Shown: piece after piece, positions 52,001-64,000 of the stretch
Layout: each line of letters begins with the position of its first letter
Position numbering within the stretch: position 1 is the stretch's first letter
Assembly: GCA_003640385.1 (NCBI GenBank)
Contig: RCAB01000132.1
Coordinates: 1 to 64,000 of the forward strand
Direction of reading: 5' to 3'
DNA length: 64,000 nucleotides
DNA from: Setaria digitata
Lineage: Eukaryota > Nematoda > Chromadorea > Rhabditida > Setariidae
Program-made: the position numbers and the translations under genes
Notes under the pieces: generated by a model
Database searches by the model: none
Told to the model about the DNA's origin: nothing
The model's input: only the letters and a program-made list of their open reading frames with translations

Positions 52001-52610
52001 CTCAAATGTAAGGAAATTCTCTGAAAAGTGTACGTATGTCACGTGCGCTTAATTATTCTAAAACGCTGATGACGAGGTATGCAGTTATTGCGGTGATAAT
52101 TAAAAGGTATTTCAAATTATAAATGTGTCGGTGAGTTATAATATTTTTGCTCTTGCATTTTAAACAAAGACACATGTTGAAAGTAGCAATAATTTTGTCG
52201 GAGAAAGTTCTTGAAGTATGAGAATTTCATTTCTGTTCAGAGTTTACTTCTTCTTCCTTCTGAAAACAATAGTATCTCATAATTTGACACGTTGAAAACA
52301 TTCATTTGATTTAATCAAGAAAAGAATTAACAAGTCAAATGAATAAATTGAAAGAGCACATCGCTGGAATTGAACTTTACCAAGGCGAACCTGGTGGGTG
52401 AAAAAGTCTAAATTTACAAGGGTGAACTTCAGCCTTCCGCCCTCCTCTCAAGTTTGTTTGAATGTTGAATGATGAAACTACAGGCACTAGCAGATCACGC
52501 GGAATTTCAAAACTGACACACTTTTAACAAACTGAGATCGTGTTTCGCACCTCACGTTCAAATTAGAAAGATCGATGATTTATTTTCACGATCAAAAAAG
52601 TCGCAGTAGC
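49015..52610. other. AT-rich intergenic region
   Basis: No firm gene. A plus-strand open frame at 50661-50855, entered after GATTAG, begins with a plausible charged peptide (DNIDKKRDVNSTCEFFRVAF) and then turns into hydrophobic low-complexity sequence. A minus-strand frame at 51813-51625 has a hydrophobic beginning but no ATG. Neither matches a family I know. Confidence 0.55.
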
Positions 52611-52682
52611 TGCCTCATGCTGGAATCGAACCAGCGGCCTTCTGTTTACTAGACAGACGCTCTGCCCCTGAGCCAATGAGGC
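52611..52682 (-). tRNA. tRNA-Thr (anticodon AGT)
   Basis: Read on the minus strand, this is a standard 72-base tRNA. The acceptor stem GCCTCAT pairs perfectly with ATGAGGC, the D arm is GCTC...GAGC, and the anticodon stem TCTGT/ACAGA encloses loop CTAGTAA with anticodon AGT (threonine, ACU, with inosine at the wobble position). The variable loop has five bases, and the T arm is GCTGG-TTCGATT-CCAGC with discriminator A. There is no intron. A run of six T residues on the transcript strand (plus-strand A at 52594-52599) is a good RNA polymerase III terminator. Confidence 0.96.
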
Positions 52683-52842
52683 TGTCAGGAGTTCGCCCAT
52701 TCTTTCAAACTGAAAGTTCAGGAAGTTCGCTTGTCGACTTCTATGAAAGATACTTAGTATGAACGAGGCTATTAACGTTTGAGTCCTTCATCAAGTGAAT
52801 GAAAGAAATTTTAGATTTACCTCATTCAATTTATTTCTCGAG
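52683..52842. other. Spacer
   Basis: Upstream flank of the tRNA-Thr gene; nothing else seen. Confidence 0.6.
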
Positions 52843-53028
52843 TTATTGATGCTGCTCAGAACAGAATGCAAACATAGAGACTTCGGAGGCTAAGTAGCTG
52901 ACTTGTATTTCTCGCCACTGTATTTTAATTCCATTTCTGTCACTTACGTCAAACTCAGGTCTAATTTTCCTATCTTCTCTTCTTTCAAGAAAGGACAGAT
53001 GAAAACTTTTGGCTCGACACGAGCACAT
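52843..53028 (-). CDS. Candidate short gene or first exon, unknown
   Basis: A minus-strand ATG frame of 61 codons has even amino-acid composition (starts MCSCRAKSFHLSFLERRED) that is less biased than chance frames in this AT-rich DNA. A consensus donor (GTAAGT, 52947 down to 52942) after codon 27 could end a first exon of exactly 27 codons, but I found no matching second exon before the tRNA gene. No signal peptide and no known family. Confidence 0.3.
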   Translation of the reverse strand: MCSCRAKSFHLSFLERREDRKIRPEFDVSDRNGIKIQWREIQVSYLASEVSMFAFCSEQHQ

Positions 53029-53446
53029 TATTTATTTACTGAAGAAAAAAGTCCCGTTCGATTTGAGCCTTAAATTGGAAAATTTTGGAAGATGCTTAAT
53101 TGACGAAACATATTTCGATAAATTTACTTACATATTCGTCTCAGTTGACTAATCTCCGATTCAAAGGCTAAATTGATTCCAATTTAAAGCAACTAATTTT
53201 TATAACCTTGATTAAATATTTCTTTTATAAAATTGTCTGGCAGTTACTAAAAGAGTTGCGATATAATTAGCAGATTTTAATTGATAAAAGTATTGATCCA
53301 CGTAAAACTTGTTAAATTTTAGCATTTATCCACAATGATAATTTTAGTTGTCAGACACTTGATTAATCTAACTAAGAAATTAATTTTTGGGATAATCTTT
53401 TAGTAGAAAAGTTGATAAATTTAATTGAAGTAAGCTTTAGAAGCTA

Positions 53447-53599
53447 ATGAGGAAAGCTGCTTCAGAATATGATGACATGAACGAAGAATTGCAACAGCTA
53501 AAACAGAAAAGAACATATATCCCATATTTAGAAAATGAAACAAATGCCTTGAAACTTCATTCACTAGCATTTCGATTGATGGCACTTAAAGAAATATAA
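53447..53599 (+). CDS. Candidate 50-residue coiled-coil peptide, unknown
   Basis: An ATG frame of 50 codons reads as a helical, coiled-coil-like peptide (MRKAASEYDDMNEELQQLKQ at the start, then FRLMALKEI and stop). The frame is open back to a GCTTTAG acceptor at 53434-53440, two codons before the ATG, so it may be a terminal exon or a trans-spliced small gene. No family is recognised, and no convincing poly(A) signal lies directly after the stop. Confidence 0.35.
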   Translation: MRKAASEYDDMNEELQQLKQKRTYIPYLENETNALKLHSLAFRLMALKEI

Positions 53600-55487
53600 A
53601 ATGTTACCTACCTCAAACATTTCCTAAATATATCTTTTTCCTTGGCATTGAGAAATACTGAACAAGAAGGACACCGCGGAAAATTAATCCTTTAGCTCTT
53701 CTCATCGACGTCACTAGTAATAATTTAATGACAGAGGTAATTATCGGAATTACTGTTCTAAAAATAAGTGGAATGAGATTCAGGGCTTCCTTTACTTTCT
53801 AATCCAATCAGCTTTCATGCGCAGATGAGGTCTGGTTGCTGGAATTCTTTTTCTTCTGCTTCCTGCTCAATTAAGGCTTAATTTGGCCGGACTTAAAACT
53901 ATCGACTTTATGATAAAGAGAAAAAACCACGAGAGGACGGAAAAAAAAGGAGAGGCAGAAAAATACTCTTATCACTTGATATACATTTGGACAAAACCCA
54001 TAATATTTGTAAATTCCTTTGAATCATTCATAACATTACATTAATGTTTCAAAGAAACCATCCAGAAATTATTTCTATCCGCGCTACAACGGAATCTTGT
54101 CATATCTAATTTGACAATGCCGTCGTTCGGATTCTTCGATAACAAAAACCACAAAGATTTCATATTTCTTTGTACAAAAATTACTTTTATTTATCAAAAG
54201 ATATTTTGCTGCTCTGATGATAGCCAAAAAATTCATAAATGACATGAAAATTGTTGCTTAGACATTTCCGTTTCGCAATGGAGAATTTTGACACTTTACT
54301 GAACAGAAAGTAATGAAAATAGTAAATGGAGAGAAATCTAACTCGTCTATTTTTATCAAATTTATTTGTAAAATTAGATTTCACAACTCCTCTTGAAAAA
54401 ACCCCTGAAATTGATGATGTAAACATGAATTTTATAAAAAGCAAAGCAAAAAGGCAATGAATTTTTTCTCTCTTCTATTTTTCTTTTGAACAGCCAAAAA
54501 TATATTAGAATAATATGGAATTTGATTAATTGAAGATATCAAGTCATCTGTTCTGGGTTGACAGTTCTCTTTTTAATTGATTAATTTCATGCAAGCCATA
54601 TAAATATGGTCGACGAGATGAGCTGGCAATATTATAATTAAAATTAAAAAATAACAAGCCTGTCAGGTTAATTTTTAATTCTATTGATTTCGATTCTTTT
54701 TCTTTATGACTCAATATGGTATTGATAATTTAGAATCTTGTCTCTTTAATAATTTTAGCATAAATGTAAACTTTTAAAATAAACATTAAAGCTTAATTTG
54801 ATGATTAATGAGGAAATGTGGTTGAAATGAGACATTAAAATGTTGCATTTGGATGAGACATTTTTGAGTAGTGGTTAAAATTTCAAATTGATTAAAACAA
54901 CGTGTTTAATATGCCTCAAAACTTCTGGAAATATGCTTTCCATTTTTCTTTCTGTTATCAGTTTGATTTTAATCATGAAATTGCGGTTATGTCAGAAGGC
55001 AAACTTACGGCAGTATTTGCCTAATAGCAATCTATTAGAATTTATTTAAGGTAAATTATCCATTGCAGTTCAATCGAACAAGAGTCTAACTGGAAAGATT
55101 TGGAAACAATTCTGCTAAATTGAAAAACGAAGGAAAAAAATTGCTTTATGGTAGGCAGTTTAAATATCAATCATTTTTTGAAACGAATTTTTCTTCTGAA
55201 ACACTACAGTTTCGTGATTTAGTCGAAACAATGTTCCGAAAAAAAGATAAAAAATAGATTTCTTTATATAAATAAATTCATAAAACATCTGATATTTTAT
55301 GGAGCAAATTTCATAGCAAGAATTAATTAAATTAAGAAAAAAAAGAAACCCACCAAATATATGTGAAGAAAAGATATGAAATGGACTTACATTCAGCAAA
55401 AAAGAAAAAAATAGAATATTCCCGTTCGAATTTTTTTATTTTAAATATATTACTTAAAACCAAAAAAAAGAAACAGGAATTGGAAAA
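53600..55487. other. AT-rich intergenic region
   Basis: No coding exon seen. The right end contains the 3' flank of the CARD gene, with AATAAA on the minus strand at 55440-55435. Confidence 0.6.
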
Positions 55488-56519
55488 TTATGTGGATTGA
55501 TTTGTGGTCATCCGATTTGTAGCCAATAATTCTTTTGCCAGCGTAGCCTGGCCATTTCTTATCAGTGCATCGATTAAAGGACCAAGCCAATGATTTTTCG
55601 TCTTGAGAATTTCGATCAATTTATCAACCTGATTTTCACGCTTCTCCTGCATTCAACATAAATCATAACATTAATGACACAATATTAATAAATATGAATT
55701 AAAACAAAACAAAAACCGAAATTACAAACCAATTTTTTCTAGCCGAATTTTTGTAAATAATGCATAATAAGTAGTTGCTTTAAATTTTCTAAATTTCTTG
55801 AAATATAACTAAGCCGAAAACATGTCAAGCAGTTAGAGCGAATGCAAATAGTTCTGTTATTTCATGAAAATTCACTCACTAATGACCTAAAACGTTTAAA
55901 AATACAATGAAACTTTGTCCATATCCAGTTCATTAATTTTCCATCTGAATAAGCCAAGAAAAAAAAGTAAATTGTTCTTGGCTAATAATTGAATATTGAC
56001 TAGCATACGTGAGCAATGATAACTTGGGTAAAGATTAGAGAAGTTAGCAGAATGAATTATTACAAAATTTTTGACAACATAAACCTTCATCGTTCAAATT
56101 AATTGCTTTTGAATTTTGAAAAATTTAAACATTTATTTAAAAAAAAAAAAAAGCAAGAGGGAGAGGTAGTTTAATATTTGTTGGCAAGCAGAGAAAAAGA
56201 GGAAGCATTTTACAAATGTATCAAATTGAAGACTTCTTAAGAAGAAACGGAAATCTAAAACAATTACAATAGATGGAATTAATTACTGCCAGGCAAAACA
56301 ATGAGTTATAACAATGTCTGAAAATATAACAAATACCTCAGAATAAACTGCGCTCATTTCTTGCGAACGTAAAACTTGTCGTGCTACCAGTTGTGGAACT
56401 AAGTCACGCATATCAAGACCAGCTAATTTAGATCGTAACTGATCCAAGTGATAACTTTGGTCAATGCGACTATCAGTCAACGGTCGTGAACAAGATATCG
56501 TTTGTGATTCAGCAGACAT
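55488..56519 (-). CDS. CARD-only protein
   Basis: Two minus-strand exons (56519-56337, 61 codons; 55646-55488, 52 codons plus stop) join in phase to a 113-residue protein. Residues about 22-105 form a caspase-recruitment (CARD) fold: LDQLRSKLAGLDMRDLVPQL, VARQVL, EMSAVYSE, then exon 2 with KRENQVDKLIEILK and GPLIDALIRNGQATLAKELL. The last block resembles the GPLIDFF...LADFLEDY part of the CED-4 CARD, and LVARQVL resembles the LIAKQVL of CED-3. No caspase, NB-ARC or other domain follows; exon 2 has no GT donor before its stop, and AATAAA lies about 50 bases downstream. CARD domains bind other CARDs in apoptosis and innate signalling, so this could act as an adaptor or inhibitor. TTTTAG precedes the ATG by two bases, fitting trans-splicing or an upstream exon. 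Confidence 0.7.
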
Positions 56520-59500
56520 TACCTAAAATTGTCATTAGCGTTATTTATAATTATCATTTTGGCTAAAGTTACCCAAGCATTAATAATTTCGATGTGGATA
56601 AAATGTAAACATAATGCTAATGATATGAATATCAGAACTTCAAAATTTTAATCAGTCTCGAATGAGCCAGTAAATCATATCATTTATGAACATATTGAAA
56701 CAGTTTCTCAAACAGAAATTATGATGCAACAAAAAAAAATTTCCAAAACATAAACAAATTGTTCACAAAATCACAATCACCGTTTTACTGGACTAAATAA
56801 TATCTGTTGCTATCAGTACTTATTAATAGATAAGACTGAAACTGAGATCCATTACCCTATAGTAAACTCATTATGATGATCTAAGCTAAAATCAGTTTTA
56901 AGTTATTCTCTTTTAGCTATCTTAGGTTTTTTAAGTAGCATTTTTTGTTGGGAATATATGAGAATACCATTCGTAATGTTTTAAAAATGGATTAAATTTT
57001 TTTGTGGAATAATGAAAAAATTTGTAATCATTGATAAAGATTATAGAACTCGTAACTCCTTCACTTAAATGTATTGGTTATGGGGGGAAAGATATTTATG
57101 CGTATTGATGATAATGATGATTATATAATCGTTTTGATAATAAATCGTAAATAATTAGCTAACTTGTATATGTAAAATATCTACGTCGAAAAAAAAATAC
57201 AGAGGAGATACTTGAATGAATAATGATTACAAATAAAACAGGACAGTATTGCGATTCGAAAAATTTTACGAAAATTTATCAATCTCATTTCTAACAAATT
57301 TTTTTCCTTTTCAATTTCTTGAGAAATAAAATGGAAAACTCTTTTCGCTTTGTAAGAAAGAACATCGACATGCCTGATAAAATGCTATTTAATACTGTGA
57401 ACTTTGTAGAGCTAACTTGTTGTTTATGCTAAATATTTTCGTTCAGGCACAAAGAACAATCTGTGAAGAGATTATAAAAGATTTTCACTTAATCTCTTTG
57501 TATTTTCTTCCACATCAAGAATTGAAATTTATTCATTTTTTACCGTCTAACTTTAAGGGACAAAATTCGCAAAAATATATTATTTGCAAAATGGAGGAAT
57601 CAAAAAATATAACTAAAAAGTTAAGAAAAGAAGGAAAGAATAAGTGAAGTTGAGAAGATTTAGTTCGAGAGTAAATAAGGAAGAATAAAACTGCCATATC
57701 TTTGGGAATAAGCATTCGTCAAATATTCATGTCCAATTATTTGATGATTCACATGTGTCATATAATTTCTATTCTAACTTCTGTTTTCTTTTTTTCTGAA
57801 GGAAGAAATTTATCTAAAACTTTTAATATGTAATTTAATTGCATTAAAATTTCCGTAAGTTTTAATAGGCAGAACTTCCAGAATGAAAAAAATATCATCT
57901 AACAGTTTGGAAATATGGCACGTTGTTTGGTTTTTTTATTCTTTATTTTTATTCTATTTAGTACCGTAAGTTGTGATCTGAATGATGACTAGAAAATCGT
58001 ATTACCTAAATACATTTTAAAATATAACCGATTAAAAAATGTTATAAAATTGGCATCAATGATATTGGATTTTCTCTTGTTTCCTTTTGCTCTTTTTTTT
58101 TAAGTTTTAACTATGCCACAACTTGGAAACTGCGTGCTGTTCAAAATTTAAAAGACATTGAGAAAATAAAATAAAACAAAATGAAGCTGAAGAAATGTCG
58201 AATTACTTCTTTCTTTTTTTAAGGCTGCAACTATGCAAAAATTTGAAAACTGTTTGCTTCTCGAGAATTTCCAAAAAAAAGAAACGAAAAAAAAACGAAG
58301 AGGAAAATTGCAAAAGAATATGAAAAAGAAAATAAAGCAAAATAAAATGCAGAAAAACTGAAAATCTTTGGAGTAAAAAAGTAGATCCACTGATGAAATA
58401 ACTGGCTTCCTTTTGCCATTATGAAACTATTTTCTCCTTCGGTAAAGTATTCTTTCAGCGTGGTAAATTATTTAAGAGTCAAAGGATAAGTCAGCAGATT
58501 TTTCCCAGTTGATTAGATTAAAGATGAGGAAAAAATGTGTCGTTAATAAAAATTAGAAGCAAAAAAAAAAAGAAAAGGCATGAAAAATATTACATGCCCT
58601 TGCTTTTTCTGCACCCTTTGCTCCAAATTTCGAATTACTTCTTCCAGCTTTCATTTCCTTCGTCGAATATTTAGAGACAAATAGATATTACTGCTCTGTG
58701 TTTCAGCAGTCAGTAAAATATGAAGCGAATTTGCTACATTTATCGAAGGCAACACTTTAATGATTTCAATTTTAGGAATTTTAAATTAGCTGCCGGATAT
58801 GTTCTGGAGAAATTGCTTCAAAAACATTTCAGATGACGGAAGAGGAATGAGAAATAGGGGAGGAAAATCAAATTATGAAAAAAGATTGGCCATCAAAAGC
58901 AAAATATTTTGGATGATAAAGGCAAATTCATAACACATACTTAGCATATTTTAATAAAATGAAATATGGAATTCCGGCTATTACAATATACTGCGATGAG
59001 TGAATTTCATTTACATTTCTATTTATTGCAGCATAGCTTTTAAGACAAACAAAGCTAGACCGTATTGTCATCTTGCAACTATATATCATTGTAAAATAGT
59101 TTGGAAAAACAAAAAATTTTAGCAACAATGCTTAAAAATAAATTGTATTAAAAAAAAAAACAATAAAAATATCAGCAAATTTTGATTACAAATACTCATC
59201 GAAATTTCTATGCTTAAAATTACTGAGATATGTTTTGGGAAGAAGGATAATGAAATAAAAAGATAGGCCCATTTCTGCAATTTTCCTTCTAGTAAATTAC
59301 CTTTCTAACAAATGATTGTATTATGAATAGATGTAATAAGTCAGTAGATGCACTTTTTTGCATATCAGAAGGAAAAGTGGTATGCAAAAAAGCTAAACAG
59401 AAGGTTTTAATAGAACTTTTTTCAAGGGGAGGGAATAAATTTATGGAAAACAAATAATGTGGAAACAAAGAATTCAGAGAAGAAAAAAACAAATTAAATT

Positions 59501-60063
59501 GTCAAATTCGCCAGCAAATTATGTAAAGAAAATAAATAGCTTTGTTTTCACAATTTACTAATTCAACATATTAACATTAAATTAGTAAACTACGCAGATA
59601 AAATGGATTTTGTTTTTCAGTATACAAAAATATGAAAAAATAAGAAATAATTTGGCAAAACAACCAAACGAACAAAATAAATAAAAAAATGTGGGAATTG
59701 TGAAGGAATTAAATTGAATCTCAGTGAATAAGAAAAACCTATAAAATAAATAAGTAATTACAGAAATAAACCAAAAGACAAAATGCTAATTAGTTCTTCA
59801 GCTTCTGATGTTTACTGCCATCAGACAGCTGTCAATAACACAATTGCCTTTTGCACAAATGTTTTGGTGTAAAAGTTGCCATCGCTATCCACTGGTCAAA
59901 CGTTCACGGCAAAAGCTGTGTAGTAAATTTTGTAAAATTTTACGAAACTAATATGCTACGCGATGACTGAAATTGAAATAAATAGCTAATAAGACAATGG
60001 GACGCTAACAGTAAGGATGTGATTGCGATCAGATGCGAGGCAAATTACGCCAAATATTTTAAA

Positions 60064-60083
60064 ATGTCAAGTATTTTTGACAT
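60064..60083. repeat. Inverted repeat, 7-bp arms
   Basis: ATGTCAA and TTGACAT are separated by GTATTT. A small hairpin of unknown role. Confidence 0.8.
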
Positions 60084-60243
60084 GCTATACAAGTAATGTT
60101 TCTCTGCAGTTATCTCACTAGTGATAACGATTATTCCGTAAAAATTTATCCTCTCTATTTGACTTGCTATCGTTAAGATCGATTGCCATTGATAACGTCA
60201 GCTAATAATCATTCACAATGTTGAGCCTTTTTTCTTAACAAAT

Positions 60244-60262
60244 TCCACGCTTCACGCGTGGA
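60244..60262. repeat. GC-rich hairpin, 7-bp arms
   Basis: TCCACGC, loop TTCAC, GCGTGGA: a perfect 7-bp stem that is unusually GC-rich for its surroundings. It does not match the histone 3' stem-loop or another element I know. Confidence 0.8.
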
Positions 60263-63182
60263 TTTTCTTCCAAAGTAATTTTATTCAAGTTTGAAATGTT
60301 TTCCTTCTTTACTTTTTGTGCGTAGACAGTGTGAAATTATTTAAAGAAACACTGAATGTTTTTACGATTCAGCTTTTTCACTAATTCTAATTCTGATCGC
60401 AAAAGATATTAACGAAAAGGAAAAAGAGTTTGGGTCTCTGATGGAACTCAGACCAATTTAGTAATGGGTGCAAATATTGGAAATCTAAAGTTCATTAATT
60501 ATTCATAAGATATAAGGTACTAGCAGTGATTAATATTTCCTTGGACAGATTTGCTATATTTTATTTATTCGTTTTTTCAACTAATTATTTATCAATTATT
60601 ATTTCTTATTACTTCGAAAATAACTGCTTTTTAATTGCATTTCAGTTGTCGGGAGTTGTGGTAATATAATGAAAACTACTAATATTCATATTTCATTGGA
60701 ACTGTAAATTGAAAGTGTATCTTCCAAACTTTATGCATAACATCAGAAATTAGCACATAAATTAACGAAAAGATATTTGATGTCTAATAGTTTGCAATTT
60801 TCATTCTTCATTGAAGCAAATTCTAAAATAAATATGTAGAACAATGAAGCAAGTTTTAAAACAAATATATAGAAATTAAAATATTGAGGGGAATTGTTTG
60901 CGAAGAGATTATTTTGAGGTGAAGTATGCAAATCAGTTAAGTTTTCTGGAGAATTTTAATTTCTACTTGAAATTTTCAATTTCTAATGAGAATTTGTTTA
61001 GGTTTCTAAATCTAATAACCTTCTTTGATTCAACTAGAACTGCTAATTTGATTTGCTAAAATGATAAGATCCCTGGAGAAGTAGGCCGTACCTTTAATAT
61101 ACACTTTTGTTCCAAAAAAAAAAGCTTTATCACTCTTTTGGGAATCAACCCAAAGATGAATTCTACGAATTTCATTTCCTGTAAATCTTATTTATTGTTT
61201 TTTTTTATCTCTTCACAGGTACTTCATTATATTTCACTATCACAGAGAGGAAAGAAATTTTTTTCAAATATTAACTTGATTACTGCATTATACTGAAATA
61301 TCAGAAGATATTGATAAAGTAATAAAAGCAAATTAATATATTCTTCATTTAGTAGTAAATAAAGTGAAGGAATTTAATGGAAAAGTCTTAAGATATTTTT
61401 CATAATTAATTTCTGTTGGTAAATTCACCGATCAGTAATTTCTCAAAAAAACTTTGGAACAAAACAAAGATAAAAATAAATGAGCGATAAAAGATGAAGA
61501 TCTAATCTTTTTTAATTTGTTCAAAACCTTATCATTTTTTATTCCAGAATTCCAGTTTTTAAAAGTTAAGTTAACAAGCAGAGCTTCATCACTATATAAA
61601 GCGCCTGATATGTATTCGCATAATACTAATCTAAAACTTTATTTCAATTTGGATTTTAATTGATTTCTAGTGTCTTTCTTTTCCTCTCCTGCTCTTTCCT
61701 TTTCTTTTAGCCACATTTTTTTACTAATTATTGCATATAATGATTAACTGCAATTAGAAAATAAAAAGACATCATTGAATCCTTTTCGCATATTCTTCTC
61801 AATACAAGATTCTTCATTTTCTCATTCCCCCCGCTGTGCTGTTTTAGAATTTAATCACAAGCGGAGTTAATTATATTTTTTTCAAAGGTAATTTATATTA
61901 TTTTTAAATCTTATCGATTTTCAATTATCGTCAGAACTGCGAGATGTCCCAAGATCTAGAATCATACTGAAAAGGGCAAACTTTACGATGAAACTAACAA
62001 ATTTTGAAAACAATAGGCTAATAGCAGAATATTTACGATTAGATAAGGAAAAGGAAAACGGCGAGAAAATGCTGAATTCTGGAAAACTTTTCAAAAAATA
62101 TAGAAACAAATATTTAAAAAAAGATGAATTAATGAAAAAAAAGAACCACTTTTCCTTCGAAGCGTAAGAAGTTGGAGGTACACTCGCTGGTTCAAGTTTT
62201 GCGTGAGTTATTTACATATTATTATTATGCAGGGAAAAAAGAAAAAAGAAAAAATTGGTTGTAGTATTTTAGACTATCTTTGATGAAGATAATGTTGAAA
62301 AATAGCAATATCGGTGCATTATTTTGTATTAGAAGTAACAAAAAAATTTCAACGAAATAATTTTATTTTTCACTGAAACAGAACATCGTTTGATCTTAAA
62401 CTACGCCAAAAATAGTTTCTCGTCCTTTCTGCCTTCTTCCTCATTCCATTTGAAGATGAAAAGTCAATGAAATATCGCAGTTTTTGAAGAAATACATATT
62501 AGATATTAATCGTCCATTAATTTTAATGATCGAAATTAATGACAAGCTTATATGTAAATCACTAATTCTGGGATATGTTCGAGAGGAAATATGATAACAC
62601 TAAAATGAAAAAGTGCTTACTGTAATATTTTTCTATCTAAACAGGAAATTCTAGCACATAGCGCTAATGTGATGCTTAAACTAGAATTGTAACTTATAAT
62701 CTGATGAATAATTTAGGTTATACCACATAATATCTATTTAGTGTTTATTTTGGTTAGCTGATTTATTGCTTAAATTTCTTGAGTTCGTTCAAAATTTATT
62801 AAAAATTTTGCGATAATAACCAAAAAATAAATAAATTTTATAGAAAGTATGCTATTGAAGCTCAATTTCAAATTACGTTGCAAGAAATATTTAACGATGG
62901 GGGAAGGAAGGACAAGAAAAGTGAAGGAGGAAAAAAGCAACAAAAACCAACAATTATAAAGAAAATAAAGGAATAAAAAAATACAATATACGGAAGATAA
63001 GAAAATTTAGAGTGAAAGGAAATAAGTTAGCTTTCTGGTTTAACCAACCAATGGAAAAAAATATATTAAAAAAATAGAAAAATTCTTGGAATTTAAATTC
63101 TCGAATAGCATTATTAAGAAAGACATAAACTGAAGAGACTCATGCTTGCAAACAGAAGTAATTGTTTTTAGAATTACTTCGT

Positions 63183-63186
<4 letters not shown>

Positions 63187-63213
<27 letters not shown>
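63187..63213. repeat. Poly-A run (27 bases)
   Basis: Uninterrupted run of 27 A residues. It could be a simple repeat or the tail of an old retroposed sequence, but no retroposed gene body is recognisable next to it. Confidence 0.9.
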
Positions 63214-63216
<3 letters not shown>

Positions 63217-64000
63217 TGAGAAAACGGAACTAAGCTGTTATATTTCCAGTCATCTATGAAACTTTTTCTAAATTGAGTCTCATCTAACATGGCATGCTGA
63301 AATTCTGCTAAAATTAAATTTTGCTAGCCAATAAATAACAAATCAATTTTGTGCGAGTTTACGATTTTAATTAATATTTTCAGCATTGCGGGAAGCTAGA
63401 AAATGATGCAAACTGCTTCCTTTTGTATTAATTAATAGTCGATTCATGCTATTTTTTCAGCATTTTCATTTCTTTCTCTCTTCCAAATTGAATATTTTTA
63501 GCAATAACAGTACAGTATAATAACAGCAAAAAAAAATTTTTCGAAAATCTAAACTTATATTTTTTAAACCCATGTCATATTAATGATCAATGTCATATAT
63601 GTTTCATTTTTCTTCTTGTATAGTTTTTTTTTTTCTCTGCATGTATTTGGTATGATTCTTTTTTCTAATTCAGTCAGTTCTGTCTTATAGTACTTTTTTA
63701 AAAAATAAATGGGATGTTTTGTAAAAAGAAAGACCAAAAAAAAATATCGTTTGCATATTTTTATTGAAAAAATGCCAACTTCTCCCTTTTTTTCGCATGC
63801 CATTTATGTGCAAATACATTAAGAAAGCGAATGATTTTAGAACCAAGTTTTTTCTTACTAAATAATCTAAGTTCTAGAAAACGTTTGAATCTAAGTTGCG
63901 ATAAATTTTAAATAACAAGTTCATCTGTTGGAAAGTAAAACTCGAATTTCTTACAATTTAAATGTTTGAGTAAAAAGAGAAGCATTGAATTATAGTATCA

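Larger units (their letters stand above)
56520..64000. other. AT-rich region without a recognisable gene
   Basis: About 7.5 kb with no exon I can support. All open frames longer than 60 codons are rich in Phe, Lys, Ser and Ile and look like chance. Structures present: inverted repeats at 60064-60083 and 60244-60262, a run of 27 A at 63187-63213, and a purine-rich stretch near 62896-62935. The left end, above 56519, should contain the promoter of the CARD gene. Confidence 0.6.

Noticed and set aside
55160..55399. Minus-strand frame just beyond the CARD gene
   Set aside because: Phe/Ile/Lys-rich chance frame lying in the 3' flank of the CARD gene.
58148..58419. Phe-rich minus-strand open frames with apparent membrane segments
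   Set aside because: They derive from poly-A/poly-G-A stretches; hydrophobicity follows from T-rich codons. No start or splice support.

Overview
This looks like nuclear DNA of a nematode, most probably a spirurid or filarial worm. The sequence is very AT-rich, genes are broken into short exons with T-rich acceptors ending in TTTCAG, two tRNA genes are eukaryotic in type, and the closest proteins I can recall are nematode ones. No bacterial operon, viral gene, transposase, CRISPR array or rRNA is visible. Gene models were spliced by eye; exon coordinates are given inside each entry and every junction was checked for reading phase unless stated.

Layout. Positions 1-18270 are mostly AT-rich DNA with simple repeats, palindromes and isolated coding-looking fragments. 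18273-21286 (minus) is a seven-exon secreted cysteine-rich protein with EB-like and lustrin-like modules. 22616-23992 (plus) holds unassigned coding-like pieces with poly(A) signals. 24469-25503 (plus) is mitochondrial ATP synthase subunit e, followed by tRNA-Leu(TAG) at 25940-26021. 26260-28995 (minus) is a PGAP2-type GPI-anchor remodelling protein. 31075-37863 (minus) is a twelve-exon FAM161-family ciliary/centrosomal protein with an RFX X-box-like site upstream at 38504-38517. 45259-48087 (plus) is an atypical Rho GTPase of the RhoU/RhoV (CHW-1) type, and a decayed minus-strand gene at 48423-49014 faces its 3' end. tRNA-Thr(AGT) is at 52611-52682 (minus). A small protein made only of a CARD domain is at 55488-56519 (minus). 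From 56520 to the end I see no gene.

The genes do not form one pathway. They are unrelated housekeeping and signalling genes spread along AT-rich DNA. The most notable points are the CARD-only protein, the FAM161 gene with a candidate X-box, and the Rho GTPase with substitutions at the Gly12 and Gln61 equivalents and no CAAX box.
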